In this document: piece after piece, positions 57,163-64,000 of the stretch
How positions within the stretch are numbered: position 1 is the stretch's first letter
Layout of the letters: each line of letters starts with the position of its first letter
Assembly: GCF_000768335.1 (NCBI RefSeq)
Contig: NZ_AVPT01000005.1
Span: 1 to 64,000, forward strand
Direction: 5' to 3'
From: Lysobacter arseniciresistens ZS79
GTDB taxonomy: Bacteria; Pseudomonadota; Gammaproteobacteria; Xanthomonadales; Xanthomonadaceae
DNA length: 64,000 bases
Notes under the pieces: generated by a model
Databases searched by the model: none
What the model was told of the DNA's origin: nothing
What the model saw: only the letters and a program-made list of their open reading frames with translations
Translations under genes and position numbers: made by a program

Positions 57163-57743
57163 GCCGGCACCGCCAGCGGCCCGAGACCGACCCGCGCCAG
57201 CAGCCCCGCGGTCTCGCGCATCGGCAGGCCCATGACCGCCGAATGGCTGCCGTCGAGCCGGGTGACGAATGCTTCGGCGACGCCCTGGATGGCGTAGGCG
57301 CCGGCCTTGCCGAAGGCGTCGCCGCCGGCGACGTAGGCCGCGATCACCGCGTCGTCGAGTTCGGCGAAACCCACCTGCGACACCGCGACCGCATGGTGGC
57401 CGCCGTCGTGCGACAGCAGCGACACCGCCGACACCACCTCGTGCGTGCGGCCCGACAGCCGGCGCAGCATCGCGGCCGCGTCGTCGGCGTCGGCCGGCTT
57501 GCCGAACACCTCGTCGTCGAGGATCACTTCGGTATCGGAACCGAGCACCAGCGCGTCGCGGTCGCCGGCCACGCCGGCCAGCCCGGCCTGCGCCTTCTCG
57601 CGGGCGACGCGCGCCACGTAGTCGCGCGCCGGCTCGCCGGGACCGCGCTGCTCCGGGATGTCGAGGTCGATCAGCCCGAACTCCACGCCCAGGCGGGCGA
57701 GCAGTTCGCGACGACGCGGCGATTTGGAAGCGAGGTACAGCAT
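57159..57743 (-). CDS. maf: Nucleoside-triphosphate pyrophosphatase Maf (dTTP/UTP type)
   Basis: Maf-type enzymes hydrolyse dTTP, UTP or modified nucleotides and keep them out of nucleic acids. The 194-residue protein begins MLYLASKSPRRRELLARLG and has LVLGSDTEVILDDEVFGKP and RLSGRTHEVVSAVSLL. The SDTEV motif fits the YhdE (dTTP/UTP) subgroup. The chosen start gives the family N-terminus; an ATG 12 codons upstream is also open. It overlaps rng (ATGA) in the usual maf–rng order. Confidence 0.93.
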   Translation of the reverse strand: MLYLASKSPRRRELLARLGVEFGLIDLDIPEQRGPGEPARDYVARVAREKAQAGLAGVAGDRDALVLGSDTEVILDDEVFGKPADADDAAAMLRRLSGRTHEVVSAVSLLSHDGGHHAVAVSQVGFAELDDAVIAAYVAGGDAFGKAGAYAIQGVAEAFVTRLDGSHSAVMGLPMRETAGLLARVGLGPLAVPA

Positions 57744-57980
57744 CGGGTCGCGGGTCCGGTGGGTGGCGACGGCGGGCATCGGATGGGCGGCATGCGCGCG
57801 GCGCGACATGCGGCCCGGCGACACCGCCCCCACGCGTCGCCGGTGCACTGTTCAGGTAGCCGAAAGCATAACCCGCACTGACTGAGCGCCAGCCGACGCC
57901 AAGCCGCCCAACCCCGACCTGGCTCACGGTTCGTTCACCCCGATCGCCAGACCCTCACGGCGCCCACAAAGGACCCCTTC

Positions 57981-58742
57981 ATGCGTCTTCCCAACACCCG
58001 CTCCATCCCCTCGCACGGCCTGCGCGCGCTGGCCCTGGCCACCGCCCTCGCACTCGGAGCCGCCGCCATGCCGACCCACGCCCAGTCCCTGCCCGCCGCC
58101 GCGATGAGCACCGACGGCACCCTGCTTTCAGTGTCGGCGCAGGCCGAAACCACCCGCGTGCCGGACATCGCCCACCTGTCGACCGGCGTGGTGACCCAGG
58201 CCGCCGACGCCAACGCCGCGATGCGCGCCAACGCCGAGCAGATGACCCGCGTGGTCAAGGCGATCCGCGACGCAGGCATCGCCGAGCGCGACATCCGCAC
58301 CAGCGGCGTCAACCTCAGCCCGCAGTACCGCTACGCCGACAACCAGCCCCCGGCCATCACCGGCTACGAGGCGCGCAACACGGTCGACATCACCGTGCGC
58401 GAGATCGGCGAGCTGGGCGAGATCATGGACGCGCTGGTCGCGGTCGGTGCCAACCAGATCCACGGGCCGACCTTCGAGGTCGACGACACGGAGGGCGCCT
58501 ACGACGAGGCCCGCCGCGCCGCGATCGAAAAGGCCCGCGCCCGCGCCGCGATGTACGCGCAGACACTGGGGATGCAGGTGCGCCGCATCGTCAGCATCAG
58601 CGAGGGCAACGGCGGCTTTGGTCCGCCGGTGCCGATGATGGCGATGGCGCGGATGGAGAAGGCCGACGCCAGCACACCGGTCTCGCCCGGCGAAAGCACG
58701 CTGTCGGTCAACCTCGACGTCGTGTTCGAACTCGGGCGCTGA
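57981..58742 (+). CDS. SIMPL-domain (DUF541) periplasmic protein
   Basis: The 253-residue protein has a signal peptide (LALATALALGAAAMPTHAQS) and the SIMPL/DUF541 pattern GTLLSVSAQAETTRVPDIAH…VVKAIRDAGIAERDIRTSGV, then NLSPQYRYADNQPPAITGYE and ARNTVDITVREIGELGEIMD. Its roles are unclear: oxidative stress in E. coli YggE, and outer-membrane stability in others. AAAGGACCCC precedes the ATG. It interrupts the minus-strand maf–rlmH series. Confidence 0.92.
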   Translation: MRLPNTRSIPSHGLRALALATALALGAAAMPTHAQSLPAAAMSTDGTLLSVSAQAETTRVPDIAHLSTGVVTQAADANAAMRANAEQMTRVVKAIRDAGIAERDIRTSGVNLSPQYRYADNQPPAITGYEARNTVDITVREIGELGEIMDALVAVGANQIHGPTFEVDDTEGAYDEARRAAIEKARARAAMYAQTLGMQVRRIVSISEGNGGFGPPVPMMAMARMEKADASTPVSPGESTLSVNLDVVFELGR

Positions 58743-58917
58743 CGACCGTCCGTCGTCCCCCGCGCGCCGCTCTTCCGCCCGCGCTTGCCGTGCGCATGCG
58801 TACGGAGCAGGTTCGAGGCGTGGGCGCGGGGGACTTCCTCCACCAACCAACACCCGCAACCCCGCCCGCCGCGTCCGCACGTTTGCATCCCACAACGGCT
58901 GACTGAGGAGGTGGACC
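58743..58917. other. Spacer between the SIMPL and TonB-like genes
   Basis: These 175 bp hold the downstream Shine-Dalgarno (TGAGGAGGTGG) of the TonB-like gene. I see no other gene, repeat or hairpin with a T-run. Confidence 0.4.
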
Positions 58918-59589
58918 ATGACCCATGCAATGGCTTCCCGTTCGCGCGGCAATGGATTGTCCGGGCGACTGGACGGACCGCGGATCGCCGCCGGCGCCGG
59001 CGCGATCGCGCTCAACGTGGTGCTGCTGATGCTGTTGATGGTGCCGTTGCGGATCGTCGCCCCGACGCCGGACACCACCCGCACCGAAGTCGACTGGCTG
59101 CCGACGGTGCCGGAGAAGCGGGTCGAACCGGTACCGGTGCCGGTCGAGCAACCGCGCACCGTCCCCCGGCCGACCACCGCGCCGACGCCACGGGTGCAGC
59201 AGCCGCCATCGCCGCAGCCGGTGGTCGAACCGCTGGCGGGCGACCTGCCGGCGACGCCGCCGGTGGCGGTCGCGCCCCGGGACGCCGCCGTGGCCGGGCC
59301 GGTCGAGGTGATGACCGGCGCGGTGCTGCGCTACGCGGCCGCCCCGCCGCCGCCCTACCCGCGCCGCGCCCTGCGTGCCGGCATCGAGGGCACGGTGCTG
59401 CTGGAAGTGCTGGTCGACATCGACGGCCGCCCACTCACGGTCGACGTGATCGGCAGCAGCGGCGACCGCGAGCTGGACCGGGCCGCCCGGCGCCAGGTGC
59501 TGGAGCAGTGGCGGTTCCAGCCCGCGGTGCGTGAAGGCCGGCCGGTACAGGCGATCGGCCGGGTGCCGGTGTCGTTCTCGCTGGAGTGA
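58918..59589 (+). CDS. TonB-family energy transducer
   Basis: The 223-residue protein has one N-terminal transmembrane helix (AAGAGAIALNVVLLMLLMVP), a Pro/Val/Glu-rich periplasmic spacer (about residues 55–130), and a TonB C-terminal domain. The domain reads PPPPYPRRALRAGIEGTVLL, LVDIDGRPLTVDVIGSSGDR and QVLEQWRFQPAVREGRPVQ. It couples the inner-membrane proton force (ExbB/ExbD) to outer-membrane receptors. No exbB/exbD is nearby and the intact receptor is unknown; the broken receptor lies at the far end of the window. Confidence 0.92.
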   Translation: MTHAMASRSRGNGLSGRLDGPRIAAGAGAIALNVVLLMLLMVPLRIVAPTPDTTRTEVDWLPTVPEKRVEPVPVPVEQPRTVPRPTTAPTPRVQQPPSPQPVVEPLAGDLPATPPVAVAPRDAAVAGPVEVMTGAVLRYAAAPPPPYPRRALRAGIEGTVLLEVLVDIDGRPLTVDVIGSSGDRELDRAARRQVLEQWRFQPAVREGRPVQAIGRVPVSFSLE

Positions 59590-59668
59590 GGTGGCGGCGG
59601 CGTCGCGGTCACCGCCGCGGCGCCGCCAATTCGTGTGACACCGCCCGCGACAGGCCGGCGGGGTGACG

Positions 59669-60139
59669 TCAGGCGCGGTGGTACGGGTGGTTGGCCAGCA
59701 TCGCCGCGGCGCGGTACAGCTGCTCGGCCGCGACCAGCCGCACCAGCATGTGCGGCAAGGTGAGCGGCCCCAGCGACCAGGACTCGTCGGCGCGCGCCAG
59801 CACCTCGCCGGCGTGGCCCTCGGGGCCACCGATCAGCAATGCGAGGTCGCGGCCTTGGCCACGCCAGTGTTCCAGCCGCTGCGCCAGCTGCTCGGAACTC
59901 CACGGCTTGCCGCGGCCGTCCAGCGTCACCACCAGCGGCGACTTCGGCAGTGCCGCCAGCACCCGCGCACCCTCGTCGGCGGTGGCGCGGGCGACGTCGC
60001 GGTTCTTGCCGCGCACACCCGGCTCGACCTCCACCAGCTCCAGCGGCAGCCAGTGCGACAGCCGCTTGCGGTACTCCTCGAACCCTTCGGCCACCCAGTG
60101 CGGGGCGCGCTCGCCCACTGCGATCAGCTTCGCTTTCAT
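59669..60139 (-). CDS. rlmH: 23S rRNA pseudouridine-1915 N3-methyltransferase RlmH
   Basis: RlmH methylates pseudouridine 1915 of 23S rRNA. The 156-residue SPOUT enzyme begins MKAKLIAVGERAPHWVAEGF and has the knot region LALLIGGPEGHAGEVLARAD and LPHMLVRLVAAEQLYRAAAM. The length is normal. In relatives it directly follows rsfS; here a phosphatase gene on the other strand separates them. Confidence 0.96.
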   Translation of the reverse strand: MKAKLIAVGERAPHWVAEGFEEYRKRLSHWLPLELVEVEPGVRGKNRDVARATADEGARVLAALPKSPLVVTLDGRGKPWSSEQLAQRLEHWRGQGRDLALLIGGPEGHAGEVLARADESWSLGPLTLPHMLVRLVAAEQLYRAAAMLANHPYHRA

Positions 60140-60245
60140 CCGCGCATGGTACCGGCAGGGTCGCGCCGGCCGCCGCGACGGTTTGTCATCCGCCGGTTAC
60201 GGTCGCCCCCCAGCATCGGGCACTCCCCCGACAAGGAGTTGCACG

Positions 60246-61787
60246 ATGGACCAGCTCGACCTTCCCCGTCGCCAGGTGCTCAAGGGCGCGGCCGCCGCGA
60301 TGGCGGTCGGCGCGATCGGCAGCCTCGGTGCCCTGTATTCGCGCCAGAGCCTCGCCGCCGTCGGCCACCCGATCCGGACCGGCCCGGTCGCCGGCCCCTA
60401 CGGCCCGCTGGCACCCGTCGCCGACCGCGCCACCGGGCTGGCGCTGCTGCAATTGCCGGCAGGTTTCAGCTACGAGTCCTTCGGCTGGTCCGGCGACCTG
60501 ATGGACGACGGCCAGCCCTGCCCCGACCGCCACGACGGCATGGCCGTGCTGCCGCAGGCGCCGGGCCGACACGGTCGCGGACGCGGCGGCGAGCGCGGAC
60601 GCGGCCACGAACTGGTGCTGATCCGCAACCACGAACGCGGTGCCGGCCAGGCCTTCCGCGCGCCGGCCATGTACGACACCGGCGACCTCGGCGGCGGCCG
60701 CGTCGCCGGCGGCGGCACCACCACCCTGACCTGGCGCAAGGGCCGGCTGGAAGGCATCGAGGCCAGCCTCGGCGGCACCCTGGTCAACTGCGCCGGCGGC
60801 CCCACGCCGTGGGGCACCTGGCTCAGCTGCGAAGAGATCAAGAGCAACCAGGTCTCGGCCAGCGGCCGGCGCCACGGCTACGTGTTCGAGGTGCATCCCG
60901 ACCCCGCGCGCACCACCGGCCAACCGCTGGTGGCGATGGGCCGGTTCAGCCACGAGGCGGTGGCGGTGGATCCATCGACCGGCGCGGTCTACCTGACCGA
61001 GGACGACCGCAACAAGTCCGGCCTCTACCGCTTCATCCCCAATGACCGCAGCGACCGCCACGGCGCGCTGGAGAACGGCGGCCGCCTGCAGGCCGCGCGC
61101 GTGCGTGGCCGCCCCAACGCCGACCTGACGGTGCCGCAACCCGGTGCGGCCTACGCGCTGGAATGGGTCGACATCGCCGATCCCGACCTCGACAACCTGC
61201 CCGCACCCGCCGGTTTCCCCGACATCGGCGAGGGCGACACCCTCAGCGGCCCGTTCGCGCAGGGCTGGGCCGCCGGTGGCCTGCGCATGAGTCGCGGCGA
61301 GGGGATCTGGCAGGCGGCCGGCAAGATGTTCATCGTCGACACCTCGGCCGGGGTCGATGCGCGCGGCCGCCGCGGCCGCGGCAACGGTGCGGTGTGGGTG
61401 CTCGACCTCGCCAGCCAGCACCTGTCGCTGCTGTTCGCCAGCGGCAACCAGCTGGCCGCGCACAACCCCGACAACATCACCGTCAGCCCGCGCGGCGGCG
61501 TGGTGCTGTGCGAGGACGGCGGCGAAAGCCCGGACCACTACGGGCCGGGCTCGCGGCTGCTCGGGCTGACCCGCGGCGGCGAGTCGTTCTACCTCGCCAA
61601 GAACAACGTCGAGCTGCACCGCCAGCAGATCGCCGATGCGGGCAAGGTGATCGACGAGGGCGACTACCGCGGCAGCGAATTCTGCGGCGCCTGCTGGGAC
61701 CCGCGCGGGGAAACGCTGTTCGTCAACATCCAGTCGCCGGGCATCACCGTCGCGATCACCGGTCCGTGGGTGCGCGGGCGGCTGTAG
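60246..61787 (+). CDS. PhoX-family (DUF839) phosphatase, Tat-exported
   Basis: The 513-residue protein has a twin-arginine signal (LPRRQVLKGAAAAMAVGAIG). The PhoX/DUF839 beta-propeller follows, with the iron-ligand segment NCAGGPTPWGTWLSCEEIKS near residue 182, then MGRFSHEAVAVDPSTGAVYL and a C-terminal EFCGACWDPRGETLFVNIQS. PhoX enzymes are Fe/Ca alkaline phosphatases that release phosphate in the periplasm; DUF839 members vary. ACAAGGAG precedes the ATG. The gene lies inside the rsfS–rlmH pair, on the opposite strand. Confidence 0.9.
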   Translation: MDQLDLPRRQVLKGAAAAMAVGAIGSLGALYSRQSLAAVGHPIRTGPVAGPYGPLAPVADRATGLALLQLPAGFSYESFGWSGDLMDDGQPCPDRHDGMAVLPQAPGRHGRGRGGERGRGHELVLIRNHERGAGQAFRAPAMYDTGDLGGGRVAGGGTTTLTWRKGRLEGIEASLGGTLVNCAGGPTPWGTWLSCEEIKSNQVSASGRRHGYVFEVHPDPARTTGQPLVAMGRFSHEAVAVDPSTGAVYLTEDDRNKSGLYRFIPNDRSDRHGALENGGRLQAARVRGRPNADLTVPQPGAAYALEWVDIADPDLDNLPAPAGFPDIGEGDTLSGPFAQGWAAGGLRMSRGEGIWQAAGKMFIVDTSAGVDARGRRGRGNGAVWVLDLASQHLSLLFASGNQLAAHNPDNITVSPRGGVVLCEDGGESPDHYGPGSRLLGLTRGGESFYLAKNNVELHRQQIADAGKVIDEGDYRGSEFCGACWDPRGETLFVNIQSPGITVAITGPWVRGRL

Positions 61788-61808
61788 CGCGTTACCGGGT
61801 TGCGGATG

Positions 61809-61838
61809 CGACAACGGCGCCCCCGGGCGCCGTTGTCG
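61809..61838. terminator. Bidirectional terminator hairpin between convergent genes
   Basis: A 14-bp perfect stem (CGACAACGGCGCCC paired with its complement, 2-nt apparent spacer) lies 22 bp after the phosphatase stop and 19 bp from the rsfS stop. T-runs are weak, as is common in GC-rich genomes. Confidence 0.6.
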
Positions 61839-61856
61839 TTGCGTCCGCCGCGAGCC

Positions 61857-62300
61857 TCAGAGCTCGTCTTCGGCGTCGGTCTCGCCGCGGTGGTCGTCAC
61901 CGTACTCGTCGATCGCGTCCGGCGGCTGGTCGCCGACCGTCCACAGCCGCTCCAGCGCGTAGAACTCGCGCACCCGCGGCAGCATGACGTGGACCACCAC
62001 GTCGCCCAGGTCGACCAGCACCCACTCCGCTTCGCGCTCGCCCTCGACACCCAGCGGCATCACGTCGAGCTTCTTGGCGAACTTCACCACCTCGTCGGCG
62101 ATCGACTTGACGTGGCGCGACGAGGTGCCCGATGCGACCACCATGAAATCGGTGACGCTGCTCTTGCCGCGCACGTCGATCTCGACCGTGTCCTTCGCCT
62201 TCAGCTCCTCGACCGCTTCGCGCACCGCTTTCAGCAGGTCCTCCACGGCGGGCGGGGGGCTGGGCAGGCGGGTCTTGATGACTTGGGCGGGTGTGGTCAA
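61857..62300 (-). CDS. rsfS: Ribosome silencing factor RsfS
   Basis: RsfS binds L14 and blocks subunit joining in starvation. The 147-residue product has the Oligomerisation/RsfS pattern [40 protein letters not shown], and [20 protein letters not shown], followed by EFYALERLW. The start is probably TTG at 62300, since no ATG gives a proper N-terminus; a GTG about 18 codons in is possible. An acidic tail follows the conserved core. It belongs to the holA–nadD–rsfS operon. Confidence 0.93.
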   Translation of the reverse strand: MTTPAQVIKTRLPSPPPAVEDLLKAVREAVEELKAKDTVEIDVRGKSSVTDFMVVASGTSSRHVKSIADEVVKFAKKLDVMPLGVEGEREAEWVLVDLGDVVVHVMLPRVREFYALERLWTVGDQPPDAIDEYGDDHRGETDAEDEL

Positions 62301-62332
62301 AGGGCAGCTCTGGGACGGGGGCAAGGGGCGGA

Positions 62333-63025
62333 TTATAGCGAAGCCGAGGATGCGGCCCCGCCTGCATACAGCCAGTGACGGGCGATGTAGGCGGCGACGG
62401 CGTCCGGCACCAGCCCGGCCAGCGGCCGCCCGGCCGCGACGCGGGCGCGGATGGCGGTGGCCGAACCCTCGTGCAGCGGCTGCCGCAACCGCAGCACTCG
62501 GCCGCCCGGCGCCCGGTTCAGGGCGGCGACCGAATCGGTCCAGCGGCCGTCGAGCCAGCCGGCCAGCGGCCCGGGCAACACCGACGGTGACAGGTCGATG
62601 CCTGGGCGCTCGGCGACGACGAAGTGCGACAACTCGAACAGCGCCTGCCAGTCCTTCCATTGCGGCAGGCCGAGCAGGCTGTCGGCACCGACCAGCAGCG
62701 CCACCGGGGCGGCATCGCCGAGCTCGCGGCGGATGCCTTGCAGGGTGTCGATGGTCCACGAGCGGGTCGTGCGCGACAGTTCGCGCCGGTCGACCTTCAG
62801 CCGCGGCTCGCCGGCCACGGCGAGGTCGAGCATGCGCGCGCGGTGGATCGCGCCGGCGCCGGGAGTGTCGCGGTGCGGCGGGTCGGCCGCCGGCATCAGC
62901 CGGATCGTGGCGTCGAGCCGGTCGCGCGCGTGGCGGGCGACGCCGAGGTGGCCGTTGTGGACGGGGTCGAACGTACCGCCGTAGAACACGGTCAGCGGTG
63001 CGGTCGCGGTGGCGACCTCAGGCAC
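62333..63025 (-). CDS. nadD: Nicotinate-nucleotide adenylyltransferase
   Basis: NadD makes deamido-NAD from NaMN and ATP. The 230-residue protein has the nucleotidyltransferase motif [40 protein letters not shown], and the C-terminal S-x-T-x-I-R ([14 protein letters not shown]). It starts with GTG and overlaps holA by 8 bases. The short C-terminal extension ([10 protein letters not shown]) is unremarkable. Confidence 0.96.
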   Translation of the reverse strand: MPEVATATAPLTVFYGGTFDPVHNGHLGVARHARDRLDATIRLMPAADPPHRDTPGAGAIHRARMLDLAVAGEPRLKVDRRELSRTTRSWTIDTLQGIRRELGDAAPVALLVGADSLLGLPQWKDWQALFELSHFVVAERPGIDLSPSVLPGPLAGWLDGRWTDSVAALNRAPGGRVLRLRQPLHEGSATAIRARVAAGRPLAGLVPDAVAAYIARHWLYAGGAASSASL

Positions 63026-64000
63026 GCGCCAGCATCCGGGTCGCGCGCGGCTCGGCGACCGCCAGCAGCAGCCGCTCCAGCGCCAGCCAGGCGTCGGCCG
63101 GGTCCTCGCCGCGGACGCCGCGGCCCTTGGCGATGCGGTCGACCCGCCCGGCCTGCGAGACGAACGCGTCCCAGCGCGCGGCGGGGTGGCGCTGCAGCGC
63201 GCGCTGGTACATCGGCTGCTTCGAGTCCCAGATGCGCTGCGCCTTGAACTCGGCCGACAGGTTGCCGCCGCCGGCCTTGATCCGGGCCAGCGCCGCGGTG
63301 CGCTGCAGCTCCATCACCACCATGCCGAGCAGCGCCGGCACCGCCTCGCCCTCGGCGCGCAGGCCGGCCAGCATCCGCGCCACCTGCGCGGGCTGGCCGT
63401 TCATCGCCGCATCGAGCACGCGGAACACGTCGAAGCGCGCGGCGTCGGCGACCAGCGCATCCATCCGCGCCGCATCCAGCCGGCCGCCATCACTGAGCAA
63501 CGCGAGCTTGTCGACTTCCTGCGCGGCCGCCAGCAGGTTTCCGTCGACCCGCTCGGCCAGCCGCAGCACCGCCTCGCGGTCGGCCTGCAGGCCACGCGCG
63601 TGCAGGCGCCGGCTGATCCAGTCGGGCAGTTCGTGCGGCTTGACCTGCCAGCCGACGGCGACCCGGCCGACCTTGCCGATCGCCTCGCTCCACTTGCCGG
63701 CGTGCTTGCGGCTCCACTCGGTGGTGGTGACCAGCAGCACCACGTCGGCCGGCGGCGACTGGCAGAAGTCGACGATCATCTGCGCGCCCTGCTTGATCGG
63801 CTTGCCCGACGGGATCCGCAGCTCGATCAGGCGACGGCTGGCGAACAGGCTCGGCGCCGCGAGGCTGGCGTGCAGCGCGTTCCAGTCGTCCTCGCTCTGC
63901 TTGCCCTCGAACTCGAACACCTCGCGCTCGGTGATGCCCTGCGCGCGCGCGGCGGCCCGGACCGCGTCGGCGGCCTCCAGCACCAGCAGCGCCTCGGCGC
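63018..64000 (-). CDS. holA: DNA polymerase III delta subunit (5' end beyond window)
   Basis: HolA is the clamp-loader delta subunit that opens the beta clamp. The visible C-terminal part, about 327 residues, has EREVFEFEGKQSEDDWNALH, the LFASRRLIELRIPSGKPIKQ region, RVDGNLLAAAQEVDKLALLS, and a C-terminal helical domain. The 5' end runs off the window edge; the visible start codons are internal because the sequence before them (EALLVLEAADAVR) is conserved. It overlaps nadD. Confidence 0.93.
   Translation of the reverse strand, partial: AEALLVLEAADAVRAAARAQGITEREVFEFEGKQSEDDWNALHASLAAPSLFASRRLIELRIPSGKPIKQGAQMIVDFCQSPPADVVLLVTTTEWSRKHAGKWSEAIGKVGRVAVGWQVKPHELPDWISRRLHARGLQADREAVLRLAERVDGNLLAAAQEVDKLALLSDGGRLDAARMDALVADAARFDVFRVLDAAMNGQPAQVARMLAGLRAEGEAVPALLGMVVMELQRTAALARIKAGGGNLSAEFKAQRIWDSKQPMYQRALQRHPAARWDAFVSQAGRVDRIAKGRGVRGEDPADAWLALERLLLAVAEPRATRMLARA

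Overview
The window is a GC-rich chromosomal stretch from a member of the Xanthomonadaceae/Lysobacteraceae (Lysobacter, Luteimonas, Xanthomonas or a relative). The basis is the very high GC content, the gene order pyrH–frr–uppS–cdsA–dxr–rseP–bamA–lpxD–fabZ–lpxA–lpxB–rnhB–dnaE, the order holA–nadD–rsfS–rlmH–maf–rng–yhdP–tldD–pmbA, an Oar-like TonB receptor fragment and an inverted REP-like repeat. Genus and species cannot be fixed by reading alone.

Layout. (1) 1–1306: a truncated IS3-family insertion sequence has cut a TonB-dependent receptor gene and is itself cut at the window edge by what looks like another IS end. (2) 1587–14950: a conserved envelope and translation block for UMP kinase, ribosome recycling, undecaprenyl-PP, CDP-DAG, MEP-pathway isoprenoid, outer-membrane assembly and lipid A synthesis, with a zinc-type CDF exporter lodged between pyrH and frr. 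(3) 14940–19270: a small lipoprotein, a membrane-bound winged-helix/TPR regulator and, divergent from it, two paralogous small proteins with a DUF1232-like signature. (4) 19376–22897: dnaE. (5) About 22.9–43.3 kb: an accessory region between dnaE and accA, which are neighbours in many proteobacteria. It begins with AT-richer orphan genes, continues with stress-type small genes (TfoX-N, ABM, AraC, VOC, YdeI/OmdA) and decayed remnants, and then has a probable light/B12-controlled cluster (photolyase, DUF378, fasciclin, CarH-like MerR regulator, TspO). Two tandem periplasmic-TPR diguanylate cyclases, an outer-membrane barrel protein, an RND efflux pair, a DUF486 protein and an OYE-type flavin reductase follow. 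(6) 43.4–47.4 kb: accA, a small membrane protein, tilS, xseB and ispA. (7) 47.6–64.0 kb: mostly minus-strand housekeeping genes (pmbA, tldD, yhdP, rng, maf, rlmH, rsfS, nadD, holA), interrupted by plus-strand darP, a SIMPL protein, a TonB-like protein and a Tat-exported PhoX phosphatase.

The most noteworthy candidate system is the CarH-like regulator at 30784–31683. Three TTGTAC boxes in its promoter, two of them 11 bp apart, resemble CarH/LitR operators. They sit between divergent genes for a fasciclin protein and the regulator, with a photolyase and TspO in the flanks. The regulator keeps the cobalamin-ligand motif (ExHxxG) but lacks the His of the adenosylcobalamin-capping Wx9EH motif. Other points of interest are a 21-bp heptad-encoding minisatellite readable on both strands, an LpxA with Met at the acyl-chain ruler position, and an in-frame palindromic insert in tilS.
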